64,000 nt of DNA from Catenaria anguillulae PL171 (Eukaryota; Blastocladiomycota; Blastocladiomycetes; Blastocladiales; Catenariaceae). Shown one piece after another: positions 21,414-32,211 of this stretch. Location: NCBI GenBank assembly GCA_002102555.1, contig MCFL01000023.1, positions 351,693 to 415,692 on the forward strand. Direction: 5' to 3'. The notes under the pieces are model-generated. The model worked only from the letters and a program-made list of their open reading frames with translations. It did no database searches and had not been told where the DNA came from. Position 1 is the first letter of the stretch; each line of letters starts with the position of its first letter. The position numbers were made by a program, and so were the translations under genes.

Positions 21414-22686
21414 CGAGTCGTTCTGCGTATCACGACGTGAAGTATGGCGATGGAACAGAAAAGCGCACATAACAACTGCATTAAAGACCTGTGGGTGAGT
21501 GAACGACAACGGAATTCGCATGCAGCATGTCCCCGTACCACGAGTTGAAGAGCGCCAGTGTTCCCCGGAGAACAAATCGGCGCTGAATGCGTTTCTCGCG
21601 CACGGCTGCAGACTCAGCACCTGGTTTTGTCTTTTTGATCTTCAGTGCATCAAGCAATAGCGGACCCGAGAGCGCAAATGATGAGCGAGTCTTGTTTTCT
21701 GGATTAATCGCACTGCTACCCGATATCGAACTCGAAAGCTGAGCTCCCTGAGTCATTGTTGACTTGACCCCATCGAGCCGCGTGGTTCTTTGCCGAAGGA
21801 GAAGACCAAGTTTGACGTAGATGCGCAAGTAGACGAACGCAAAGAAAACAGCGGCGGCTGGAAAGAAGATGAGGTTGACAATTGCGGGCCAGCTGGTCCA
21901 CGATGTTCCAAAGCAGTATAGTCTGTGTATGCACACGCACGATGGCAGGAGTCAAGTCATGTTCCGCATGGATACGGTATCGAAGAGGAATGCTTGGACA
22001 CAGACATACCCGCTCTTGGCGTACGTGACCTTGAAAGGAGGAGCCAATTGTACAATGGTCCAAATGGCGGACTCAATCACGATGGCAAGCACAACCTTGA
22101 CAGTTTGGGAGAGCTTGAGCTTTTGCAAGTTGAGAATGGAATAGTGCATTTCGCCGGCAATAGCCAGCATGAAGCTGAGACCCGTCGCAACAAAGAAATG
22201 ATTCACAAATGCCATCCAGTAGCACAGCGGCTGCGTTTCCGGGCCAACGTAAACAATAGAGCGTGACGGGCGATTTGCCCGGCGTGAGGGCCACAGGTGA
22301 AAAGTACACATACACTTGACCATTTCTGTTGGAGATAAAAGGCTGCCCGAAATGCGCCGTGGCAGATCGCTGCTATGGCATTATGTACACTACCATCAAG
22401 TCGCGGAATGAGTGGGTTGACTGCCGTGAGCGGCCGCGTGAAGGGATCCGCACCTAAATGCGAAAAAGACTTGACTGGATGGATTCGATAACAATTCACT
22501 GCGCAACTTTGGGTGCCTCAAGGTGAATCCGACAAAAAATCCGTTGAGTATCGTGGTCAGAACGCTCAGAACGATTGGGACTTTGACCCATGTCATGCCA
22601 ACGCCATAGTCAAAGCGAGTGTCATCCCAAACAGTTTGCGACTCCCAATAAAGGATTCCCGGATCATCAAAAGCATTGGCAGTCAT
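21414..22686 (-). CDS. Seven-transmembrane receptor-like protein (3' end unresolved)
   Basis: Five exons join in frame: 22686-22454, 22389-22314, 22230-22010, 21922-21539 and 21488-21414. The start is 'MTANAFDDPG'. Membrane segments are visible in order: 'VPIVLSVLTTILNGFFVGF', 'HNAIAAICHGAFRAAFYL', 'MAFVNHFFVATGLSFMLAIAG', 'VVLAIVIESAIWTIVQL', 'WPAIVNLIFFPAAAVFFAF' and 'LMQLLCALFCSIAILHVVI'. A Cys sits just before the third ('PLCYW') and another before the fifth ('YCFGTSW'), matching the usual extracellular disulphide of GPCRs. The loop between the fifth and sixth segments is long, Ser-rich and basic, as in G-protein-coupling receptors. The seventh segment must lie 3' of 21414 in unresolved sequence. 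The ligand and subfamily are unknown. Confidence 0.6.
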
Positions 22687-22955
22687 TTTTTAGTGTATTG
22701 CATGGCATGAATGTGGATGTTGCATCATGCTCTAACGGGACAAGTACTCACACGACTTGATCATGATGAACCAGTCTTCGTCAGGTCAATCTGCTCCTGA
22801 AGTTGTTCGCACCTCCTTCCCACGACGAACGCAACCAAGTAAAGAAACATCGCGTGAAGTATGGAGAGAGCCCAATAGACACATGAATGAAACACTGAGA
22901 AATAGACTCAAATCGTTATCACATATCCCTTACAAGACCCGGACGCCGCAAGACC

Positions 22956-24589
22956 ATGTCAACGTACCGTTGTTCGGCTTCTCAGCCCTGTCGGTCGGGC
23001 CTGTGCTGTGGAGTTGACGGAATGTGTGTTAAAGAGCGTGGTGTTCATGCCATGAGATCCGATCTAACCCCGTTGCTGCCGCCTGTTTCTATAGCTGTGC
23101 ATCCACCGGTAACGCCTGCGACGTGTTACGCGGATGCATCTCGGGCTGTGCCACTGTCGCCTCACCCATCCAATGCGGCTTCCGCACTTCTCTCCCATCC
23201 AGTCTCTTCGCCTCCCGCCTGTACACCAACACATCGGCCACGGGTACAACGCCTGCGCTCGTCGCGCGCATCCCAGTGACCGTTGCGTCCACGTCGGGCG
23301 CCATTTGCTCGCCGCCGTCAGCGCTCCCGCCACAAGACTATGCCTTACAGCCGTGCGATTTGGTTGATATTATGGGCGGCGCAACACAGTGTCCGTTTTG
23401 CTTGTTCTACTACGATTACGTGCGCGAGGCCATGGAGGCGTATGACATGTTGCCGCTGGCAGTCACGAGTTGCTCCCCATCGGCGACCAGGCAAGGGTCG
23501 CATCGCGCCGCGGCATTTCTCGCGCAAATCAGACATGAAACGGCGAGTTTGACGAGTTTGTATCAACCGGTTGACAAAGGTATATACTGGAGTTTCCATG
23601 ACAAGAGAGAACGTGTCCGTCTCAAACTTCTGATACGTATAGGTGCTGGAGCGATTCACATGATTCCCACTCATTTTGAGGCCGCTGCTCGCGCGATCCC
23701 AAGGCTGTGGCAAGCAATCCAAACGGAACTGCCTGGATTGGACTGGAGCGCGGTGCAAAATGATGTCGCATTGCAAGAGCGTGTCGGATTGATTATTCAG
23801 AGGCCAGAACATGCCTTCTTGGTAGGTCTTCTTTCAACAGCCTCAGGGACGCGCACCCAAGGGCTGACGTGCAATACTCATTGACAATGTAGACGGCTGG
23901 GTGGTGGTTCACTCAAGGTGCATCCGTTCAACTCAGCCCGTCATGCGGCGACTTGCGCACAGCAGCAGATGTTGGTACTGGGATTGGCTCGAGCGACGCA
24001 GCAGCAACGGGTTTTTACAAGACATCTCGGTGCATCTTTGGGGTACATAGTCCAATGCTTGCTGGACTGGCGCCGCAACCAAGATGCTAACATGCTCTTT
24101 CATTGCTAGACCTTGAACGACACGGGCCTGATTCAGCGGCTGCACTACTACTCTGTCGCCCGCAGCTACACGGACCAATTCTCCTCGTCATATGTGCGTG
24201 TGCCCCCCAACACAGCCGCCCCCTCGCCGTCACCTACGTTGCCCACAAACCCAGGCACTTTCAAATCCATTTCCACGTCGGCCATCATTGGATGCGCTAT
24301 CACTTCGCTCGTCGTACTCGTCTTTGTCGTGCACCTGATTCGCAAGCGGCGAGGCGGACCTACCATGGGTGTGCCGCTGGCCGTGCAAAACTTGGTCGAG
24401 ACGCGCGGCGGGCCGGTGCCAAAGTATGAGACGGTTGCAAGTCAGGTAGAATTGTCACCAAGTGGCAAGCCTGGGGCAAAGGACGAGAAGGCGGGAAGCA
24501 ATGTCAGGGAGCCGGCCAAGGTCGAGGTCGAAAAGAGTGCGGCCGTGTCTCCAACGTCGCCGACGACAAGAAATGAAGAGGACAAGTGA
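22956..24589 (+). CDS. Membrane-anchored GH19/lysozyme-fold protein with Cys-rich N-terminus
   Basis: The 3' four exons are clear: up to 23579, 23643-23821, 23893-24042 and 24110-24589, with introns of 63, 71 and 67 nt. The 5' end is uncertain. A Cys-rich segment resembling a chitin-binding module ('QPCRSGLCCG') starts at 22956 but its join to the next exon is unresolved, and no signal peptide is seen. The central domain shows 'AAFLAQIRHETASL', the catalytic-Glu block of GH19 chitinases and related lysozyme-like folds. It continues with 'GAGAIHMIP' and 'TAGWWFTQGASVQLS'. One membrane helix ('IIGCAITSLVVLVFVVHLI') with a basic cytosolic side and an 80-residue polar tail follows. It probably binds or trims chitin at the cell surface. 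Confidence 0.65.
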
Positions 24590-24936
24590 AGTGAAGAGAT
24601 GGTTAGTTGATTATCTTCAAATGCGGGGACCCTGCGACTGATACGTAGTTGACATGGCAAAATAGAGCGGAAATACACAAGGTTGTTTAGTTGGAACTGG
24701 ATGGAGATGTGTATTCGGGGGTAGGATAACGAAAAAACGCAGGGCTACATGGAAAACAAACAACATCTGGAGGGAAGAACAAGAGTGACAAAACACTGCG
24801 ATGATCCACCAAGTACAGGAGGTGAGCCATAATGAGCGAGCTGGGATCCATGGCAAAAGTTGTAAACGAACCAACCAAAACCAACGACTCCATTCACACT
24901 CACAGGGCCTTGCGGTCCAATGTGGACTTTGACGAC
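24590..24936. other. Short intergenic stretch
   Basis: These 347 bp lie between the convergent ends of the GH19-like gene and the complex I subunit gene. No coding signal is seen. Confidence 0.4.
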
Positions 24937-25161
24937 TTAGTGATGAGCAGCGTCCTTGGCGTGGCCATGGCCATGGCCGTGACCGTGGTGGCTGTCGTGC
25001 TTGTCGAGGAAGAAGTGCTCGACGACGCAGTAGGTGGCAAAGGCAACGGTTGCAATGCCGAGGCCCGGGAAGGCGCCGCGGAGCTGAGCGGACCGGCTGA
25101 AGATGGGGTGGGAGCGCCAGGCTTCACGGCGGGCCCAGGGGTCCTTGTAGGGAATGGTCAT
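24937..25161 (-). CDS. NDUFB3: NADH:ubiquinone oxidoreductase B12 subunit (NDUFB3 homolog)
   Basis: This small intact frame encodes 74 residues with no intron. 'YKDPWARREAWRSHPIF' is the signature of the B12/NDUFB3 family, a supernumerary single-span subunit of the membrane arm of mitochondrial complex I. A hydrophobic span ('GLGIATVAFATYCVVEHFF') follows. The C-terminus is His/Gly-rich (an alternating HGHG run), an unusual addition that might bind metal or simply be low complexity. The length fits the family (about 75-100 residues). The start is the first ATG, directly before the conserved block. The gene is short enough to be missed by many callers. Confidence 0.85.
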   Translation of the reverse strand: MTIPYKDPWARREAWRSHPIFSRSAQLRGAFPGLGIATVAFATYCVVEHFFLDKHDSHHGHGHGHGHAKDAAHH

Positions 25162-25318
25162 GGCGGCGGGTCTTGGCTGGTCTTGGCGGGAGCGTGGGCG
25201 ATTGCGCTTGGCACAGATTCAGATGGGCGGGCAGGCTTATTAATACATGGACTGCACAATCTTTACTGACCAAAAAAGAAGAAGATTGAAGCGATCCAAA
25301 TGGATGGCCAAATGTGCG

Positions 25319-26587
25319 ATGGAACGGGCCGCCGATCCACCGACCACTCAACGCCAACGCCCCGTCAACCTCAACGACATCGACTCTGCCGCCGCAACGC
25401 AGACCGCCACCACCGCTTCCACGTCTGCCGCCGACAGCAACGACGCCAAGGCGGCCCCGATTGCCCCTTTGCACTCTTTCAAGATTTTGGATGGTGCAAG
25501 GCCAACAGGTGTGTTTTTCGTGAACAGCAGCTCAATCGCATCATCCGACTCACGTAATGTTTGTCGTCCATACATATATATTATGGTCATCCACAACCTG
25601 CACGAGGCCAACAAAAAGGCCGGTGGCAAGGGTCTCACGTACGCAAACTACCGCGTCCGCGCCCACGTCGTGCCTGACGGCGCAACCTTCGATCCGCGCA
25701 AGAACCCGGCCTAGTACCGCGATGTGATACAAGACATTGGCGTTGGGGGCCGAGCCGTGTTGCGCCCATTTCGCGTTGCCGAGGCCCCAACTCCACCCAG
25801 CGCCGTTCCAATTCCTGTACACTCAAGACACGGGCGACCAGCATCCACAATAAAGTCCATCACAGCACCCCTCGCCCCCTCCGCGCCCAACAAACCAAGT
25901 CAATCCAATTGCGTCTGTGCCGGGTTTTCGGCAAAGCCCCCGGTCGGAAGCCAGCCGGCCATTGCCGATGCAGAGTGACCGGTTGCTGGAGGCAACAACA
26001 GCGAGGAAGACCAAGACGCGTTGGGGGGACTCAGGCCGGCCGGAACGGCAAGGTGGAGCAAGTGGCACTTTTGGGCGGCAAGGCAGGGCGACTGCTTGGC
26101 GGCCGCCATTGAACCGCAAGGTGCAGCGACGGACCAACCGGCTACGGGTCCAGTCGTGGAAACATGGCAAGCAGTATGTGTGGAACAGAACGTATTCGGT
26201 GCGTTGGAACCCGCGCGTCTGGTTTTACATCGCTCGCCGTGTGTTTTCCCGGTGGACGCTCGATGTCGATCCGTCGGTTTTTCGAAGCGCTCGGGGAGCA
26301 CCCGGCAGATGCGTCCATGATCTGGCACGTCACTGTCCCGCCGGCGTGGAACAGCCAATACTCTGTGCCAAAGACCCTTCCCCACGTCAGTTTTGCAGAC
26401 ACTTGTCGAGCTCAAGAAAAGGCGCGACCCATCCTCGTCTGATGCGGCCATCGTTGGACAAGTCAAAAACCTCACCTCGGAATTGGCGTCTGTCAAGGAT
26501 GATAGTGCTCAGTTGAGCGCTGGCGTGTCTGAGCTCAATTCTGGCTTGTCCGAAATCCTCTCTTTTCTTCGTCCTGGCCATGCTTGA
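25319..26587 (+). other. Unresolved coding locus, possibly a broken or multi-exon gene
   Basis: Several plus-strand frames look coding but do not join cleanly. They are 'MERAADPPTTQRQRP' through 'LHSFKILDGARPTG' (25319-25508), 'MVIHNLHEANKKAGGKGLTYAN' through 'DPRKNPA' (25583-25712), a Pro-rich piece (about 25800-25977), 'FFEALGEHPADASMIWHV' (about 26270-26400), and a coiled-coil end 'LVELKKRRDPSSSDAAIVG' to 'LSFLRPGHA' (26400-26587). One plausible intron runs from 25713 (GTACCG) to about 25800. I recognise no family. It may be one spliced gene with sequence errors, or a decaying gene. Transcript evidence would decide. Confidence 0.3.
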
Positions 26588-26814
26588 CCCAGTCGCCCTT
26601 TCCTTTTGCTGAGCACATGTAACGTAATCCTGTCCACCGAATCGTTTTAATTGCAATTATTCGACCATAACGAGACCAATACACACTTCCCTGCGCTCAT
26701 TCATTAACGGAAAAGTTGTCGCCGACTGGAATCTCCGCAAACGACGCGATGTACTCTTCCACAGGCCCAATGCACGCGTCTTGGACGTTGCCATTATGAA
26801 CTAAAGGTCTTTAT

Positions 26815-26925
26815 ATCTCCAACAGTTTTAGCGGCCACCGCTCAAGATTGAAATCTTGTTAGGAAAACCAGTGCTTTTGGCCATTTTGATACCAGTTGGC
26901 AAGCGATTGAGTTGATTTTCCCAGT
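26815..26925. repeat. Direct repeat copy A (111 bp)
   Basis: This copy matches 26987-27097 at a fixed offset of 172 bp. I count about eight mismatches in 111 positions, nearly all transitions. It contains a short hairpin (CAAGAT / ATCTTG with a 4-nt loop). It lies just outside the class C receptor coding region. Confidence 0.85.
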
Positions 26926-26930
26926 TTCGG

Positions 26931-26954
26931 GTCGTTTTGAAATTTCAAAACGAC
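26931..26954. repeat. Perfect 24-bp palindrome between the direct repeats
   Basis: The 12-base left arm GTCGTTTTGAAA is followed directly by its reverse complement, with no spacer. It sits between the two 111-bp copies. It may be a protein-binding dyad or the junction of an inserted element. Confidence 0.8.
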
Positions 26955-26986
26955 TTTGCCATGTGGCTCGATTTGCTCTTTGGGAC

Positions 26987-27097
26987 ATCTCCAACAGTTT
27001 TAGCGGCCATCGCTCAAGATTGAAATCTTGTTAGGAAAACCAATGTTTCTGGTCATTTTGATGCCAGTTGGCAAGCGATTGAGTGGACTTTCCCAGT
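26987..27097. repeat. Direct repeat copy B (111 bp), overlapping the receptor 3' coding end
   Basis: This is the second copy of the repeat at 26815-26925. On the minus strand it encodes the last 32 residues of the class C receptor and its stop codon. Confidence 0.85.
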
Positions 27098-29545
27098 AGA
27101 GGACGGCAGAGAACTTGATGAAGAACGCAGCCAAGGCAAAGTCTTTGCGCGACAAGTACAGGAATGGAGCAACGACAACGCCGCAGAGGAAGATGTTTTG
27201 GACAGAGTAGGAGATGAAGACGGACTCGCGGAAGGCAGAGTACGCCTTGCGCGTCTTGTATGCGAGCACGGAAAGAACAATGAGCAAAATGCCGTTGTAA
27301 ATGAGAGACGAGGTCTTGAAGACCATTTCCACAGTTGCGTTCGGCGAGCGGCATTCGTACGAGATGGCCGAGGTAGAGGCAACGAGGACGGGTTGAAGTG
27401 GGGACATCATGATCCAGCCGAGAAGGAGCGCGCCCTGAACCGAGACAATGACCATGCAGCCCATGATAAGGCGCGCATTGGACATGGAATCGAGCTTCCT
27501 CAACGTCCGATTGTCAAAGATGACGAAGATGCGGTACGCCTTTGCTGCAACACTTGCGAGAACGAGCTCGAGGCCGACCAACAAAAGCACGGCTTGCAAG
27601 TTGCATGTCATCGCGGTAGGAACGTCGAGCCACAATGATTGAGCGCCGACAACAAGAAGCAACCCGAACGAGATGATCACGAGGAAGACGAGACTCATGT
27701 TCTTGACGGCGACCGTGTTGCGCTTGATGTACAAAAAGACGATTGTGGCGACAATGCCGAACGCGACAATGCCGAGGAGGCCAAGGAGGAGAATTCCACC
27801 AATGGACGCGTACGTGACGTAACCGAGCATGAATGCGGGCACGTCGGATGGGACCTTGCTGGTGCCAGAGAAGAAGCGCGGAGCGGTAACGGAGACGACC
27901 TGCTCGGACGAGACGGGGAGCGTCCACGCTTGCTGAACTTGCATGTTGAAGACATTCTACAAAGTGGACATTGTGGGAAATTTGAGCACGTGGATAGATG
28001 ATGCTGAGAGGAGGTGTGACGAACGAACCATGACAGCAAAATCCGACACACGATCACCGTTTTGGTCATAGTTGACGGCGCCGGTAATACCCGTATACGA
28101 AGTCAAGAGAGACTGAAGGTTAATTGTGCTGGGGTACCGACGCTCGACAACGGCGGTTTCGCCAATTGAGCCAGCGAGACGCACGAGACCGCGAGCCATG
28201 GTCGCGAGACATTCAGCATAGAAGAGCGCGTACGACTGCACGTCGGAGCGTTGAGGGAAGCGGCGGCGGTAGACATTGTTGATGAAGTCTTTGGCGGCAG
28301 GTCCGCGTTCGAGTGGGAATGTAAACTGTGCAAGCACAAACGAGTCAGTGGTTGCGATGCCCAGGTGAACTGACGGACAAGAGAGCTGGCGAACCAAAAG
28401 TCCATTCACGTTTTCCCGATCCGTAGCCGAATACTCGGGCTTTTTCAACTCCTCCACAATACTGCCCACACCTTCGGAACCAATGTACACCCAATCGTCG
28501 TTGATCATGCCGCGTTTGCGAGCCTGGCGGGCCATGGGAATGTAATCGGGGTAAGTTCCCATAAACATGACGACCCTGGTTCCGGCGTTTTGGACAGCTT
28601 CGAGGGCCAGTGCATAGGAGGTCTCATCACCTGATGTGAATGATTGCGAAGTAGCAATGTTGATGTTGAGGCGCTGCGATTCCGCGGAAAAAGTCGACAT
28701 GATGCCTGTGCCGTATGCGCTGCAAATTGTACGTGGGATCGTTGGTCAATGGACGAAACTGGGGGGAAAAAGTCGTGGCGCGAGACATACTCTGATGCGA
28801 AAAGGATAGCCACGTTCTTCCATTGCATCAACTTGACAAACTTGGCCATCATCACACCTTGAGCCGAATCGGCGGGCAAGGCGCGGAAGAACCAGGGAAA
28901 AGTGGTTTTGTTGCTCAAGTCGGGCGAGGTGGCAGAGCCGCTGCATTGCCAGAGAGGAAAGTTGTTGCCTGCGAGTGCCATTGGAATAGTGATAGAGGAC
29001 GAGTACTCGCCAATGACACCGACAGCGTTGCCTCGAGCGGCGTCGAAAACGCTCTTGACACCAGTGGATAACCGCCCTTCGGTGTCAATACTACGTAACG
29101 GGAAAGGGGAATTACAGTGAGAGACGTGCATGAGGCTGCGGTTGGAAGAAGAAAAAACGAGACAGGCGTACACTTGCAGGGAGAAAGAATGGTTGCTTCC
29201 GGTCGAGCGAGCCCATTGGTTGACATCGTCCAGAGAAGCGTCAAGCACTGGGGAATGCGCCAGTCCATGAAATGTTAGTGTCGTTCAGGTTGTGCGTTGG
29301 CAGAGAGGATGAGACGAACCTTCACGAGCGCCGACGGCGACGGTTTGCATAGCTACACGCGATTCCGAAGATGGTTGAGATGGATACAAGAATGGAATAT
29401 CGGACTTAAAAAAAAAGGAAAGAAACGTACACCCAGTCAGCGGCAGGGCGACTGCAATGCGAAACTGGGCTGCATTTCCGTGGACCACGAGAGTGATGAG
29501 GACCACCAGGGCAAAAGCGAAAAGATGCGTTCGGACGATTGTCAT
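27000..29545 (-). CDS. Class C (GABA-B-like) G-protein-coupled receptor with altered C-terminus
   Basis: Seven exons (29545-29431, 29352-29320, 29247-29172, 29090-28791, 28719-28395, 28325-28029, 27956-27000) join in frame to 700 residues; introns are 69-81 nt. A signal peptide ('FAFALVVLITLVVHGNA') precedes a periplasmic-binding-fold ligand domain (about 30-380) with 'GVIGEYSSSITIPMA', 'FPWFFRALPADSAQG' and 'AYGTGIMS'. Seven helices follow, for example 'IGGILLLGLLGIVAFGIVA', 'VFLVIISFGLLLVVGAQ' and 'GCMVIVSVQGALLLGWIMM', with the family Cys residues in 'MTCNLQ' and 'YECRSP'. Such receptors sense amino acids or GABA-like ligands. The seventh helix is cut short: after 'FSAVLYWES' the frame enters a 111-bp repeat, so the normal helix end and cytosolic tail are missing. 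Confidence 0.88.
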
Positions 29546-30480
29546 GGTGAAAGAAAATTTGAACGCAGTCGGAGCTCTATTGCGAAATGGATGTTGGTTG
29601 GAACAGGAGAGTGGGAATCGTGTTCGTCTATTTGTTGCCTGCTTGTGTGAATGAGCGGATGAGCAGTGAAGGGAACGTGTGCCTGGGACGGGTAACGGGG
29701 GAATGAGGTCCTTCAAAAGCACTTTTCAGGTCTCAGAGATTCAATGAACGCTGAGCCCACATCCAGTCTCAATAATCAACACATGGACATGGCCTCTGTT
29801 TGCGAGAAAATGATGGTTGATGAATGACCGAGTCACTTGACGCGTTTGACGTGAGGCTGAATGGGCTGGGTTCAGCGCATCATGCGTGTTCGCTCATATG
29901 CTTCGAGCATGATATAGAGAATGCAGCAACAACCCGCAATGGCGTCGAAAGCCGCTATTGTGGCGGCTCCATGTTGGGGCTTGACGCATCATCGCCGCCA
30001 CGCAACTGCGTACCAAACGATTACAAGTCCAACAACTGTCTTGACTCGTCTCTCTATCGCATCGCACACTCCCCGCCTTTCATTTGGACCTAATACTTGC
30101 TCCCAGTTGAGACTATTTCCACACGCTCCAATGTTTATCCCGGCCGTCACGACCCAAAGACACCAGCAAAGGTGCAGCGGCGGCCCATTGAACTTGATCC
30201 CAACCGGTCATTCTACTTCTCGCTTTCACGCATCTCGTGCCGGTAATGTAGCAGGTTTGAGGTCGATTAATCACAATCCAAGCACTTGTATGTGGCTTTC
30301 AGACATGAAACTACGATTGGCGTATGACCTCATGGAAAAAACGTGCGTCACTCCTCCTGAAGGCCATGCAGACATCTATCAGAGTCAAATGTCAGAGCAA
30401 GGAGGACAAGAAGGGCAAGACAATGGACACAGCGGCCGCACAGTGGCATATAGGCCAATCGGCCAAAATACAAGAATACG
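29546..30480. other. Intergenic stretch of about 0.9 kb, no gene seen
   Basis: An open frame of 216 codons on the plus strand (29921-30571) lacks any recognisable similarity and runs over the ING gene end, so I do not call it. The region probably holds the receptor promoter and the ING 3' flank. Confidence 0.45.
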
Positions 30481-31985
30481 TCAATGCCTCTTTTGCCGCT
30501 TCTTCTTGAGTGCGCACTCTGAACAATACCACTGGCCCTTCGGGGCCTTGGTCAACCCAACGCACGCATAATGGAACCATTCATAGGGGCACTGGCGCAA
30601 ACAAGCGGGAGTCAAAATGACGGTCAGCATGAACGACCGCAAGAAACGCAGCAAGTGGGATAAACGTACGTCAGAATCATCACAAGCAACCATCTCTCCA
30701 TGGGCAACACTTTGGCATGTGCAATACAGCGGCTCATTTGGATCAACAGGTGTCGAAAAGTGTTCGGCGGCGGCGTCGGATGACGATGCGTCTGCATCCT
30801 CGTCGGCGCCATCATCGGTTGGCGTATCACGGGCAGATGACTTGCGCTTTGCGGTTTTCGGAGCAGATGCTTTGCGGGCAGAGATCGAGCTTGAATTTGC
30901 GGCGGCGGTAGACCTGTGGAAACAAAAACAGATAATCATATCATGGTCAATTGAAGGAAAACTTGACACTCAAAACTGTACATGTTTGTACGTACTTTTG
31001 CTTCTTGTCGGCCGTTTTGGGCTTCTCCGGCGGCGACACGCTGTATGAGGGTTGCACGGTCGGATGCTCGGAAAGAGGGGTCGCTGGGATGATTGAGTGC
31101 CAAAATGTCAGTCAAAACAGTGTTGCTGGTACAACGAGGTGCTTCACCCGTACACGCTCGTGATCTCTTTCGACTGCTCCTACCACCCGTTGATGCATGA
31201 GCATCCGTTCCGCTCGTTGCAGCAGAATGCGCGGCTTTACGAGGTGAGACCGGCGGTTGAACTTGTGCGAGCGCGGTGACTGCCCCAGACGCGGCCGCAG
31301 GAGCAGCTGATGATGCCGATGCGCCTGATCCACCCGAAGAACTGGATACGGCCGCCAAAATGACCGGGTAAGCGTCCTGAATCGGCAAACCGGCCGCCTT
31401 GAGCTCCTCGTCCAGTTTCAGGACACATCGATCAACCAGCTCATACGCATAGGTGGCCAGATCAACTTTACGCTGTGCTGTGCGCTGGCATTGCTGAATA
31501 GTTGTGCCCGCAAGGTGTGAGAATGCCTGGTTAGCAGCCATGTGCATGTCTACTTTGACGCCAGCACGGTAATTGGTGGAAACAATCCGGTCACGAATTG
31601 AAGCGTGGATGGCCGTGGTGGATGCGTGAAGATGATCGAGTTGAGCTACAGTCATGCATACACATGCGCGGGAAATACTGCCGTTGTGTTAAAATCAGAC
31701 TCATAAAACAGGAGCAGGGGGACAAGCCGTCGCACAGTCAAGTTCTTGCTGTAAATCGGTGATTTTAGAGTAGAGATAGCGCAAATTGGTCGGTAGTCCC
31801 TCAAGTACGTCAAGGTGATGAGGCACAAGGCTCGAAAAGTCGGGCAACACAGGGTCCGCGGGATCGGATCCCACGGGCCTACTGCCATCTCTGGTCTGGT
31901 CCTTTGGGCTCTTGGCCGACGCGGAGGCAGACCGTGTGGATGTTGATTTCGACGAGGACGGGGCGGAAGACGAAGGAGGAGCCAT
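30481..31985 (-). CDS. ING-family PHD-finger protein (Yng2/ING type)
   Basis: ING proteins are subunits of histone acetyltransferase or deacetylase complexes that read H3K4me3. Five exons, 31985-31736, 31645-31241, 31083-30996, 30913-30670 and 30591-30481, give 365 residues. The start is the ATG at 31985 ('MAPPSSSAPS'); an upstream in-frame ATG near 32021 is possible. The N-terminal ING helix region shows 'LEGLPTNLRYLYSKI' and 'KVDLATYAYELVDRCVLKLDEEL'. A Ser/Ala/Lys-rich linker follows. The C-terminal PHD finger is complete: 'YCTCQSVAHGEMVACDD', then 'CPYEWFHYACVGLT' and 'WYCSEC', and the protein ends with a basic tail. One intron starts GTAAAG, the only 5' site in the window with A at +4. 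Confidence 0.9.
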
Positions 31986-32211
31986 AGTGGATGAATTGCC
32001 GAATGTTTCTTTGCCTCCCATGGAATCCTGATACAGCTTCATTGCCTGCCGAAACCTGTGAAGAAATGCATCTTCCGCTATGTTTGAAGTTCTGCGTGAT
32101 CGAAGGATCGACACGAACCGAAGCAACCTCTACCTAATATTTACATGGATGACCCAGTCAATAGTCATGCATGATGTCCAAAGTCCATACAAACGGAAAA
32201 AGAGCGAGATT

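Noticed and set aside
29921-30571. 216-codon plus-strand open frame
   Set aside because: No recognisable domain, unusual composition, and it overlaps the 3' exon of the ING gene on the other strand.
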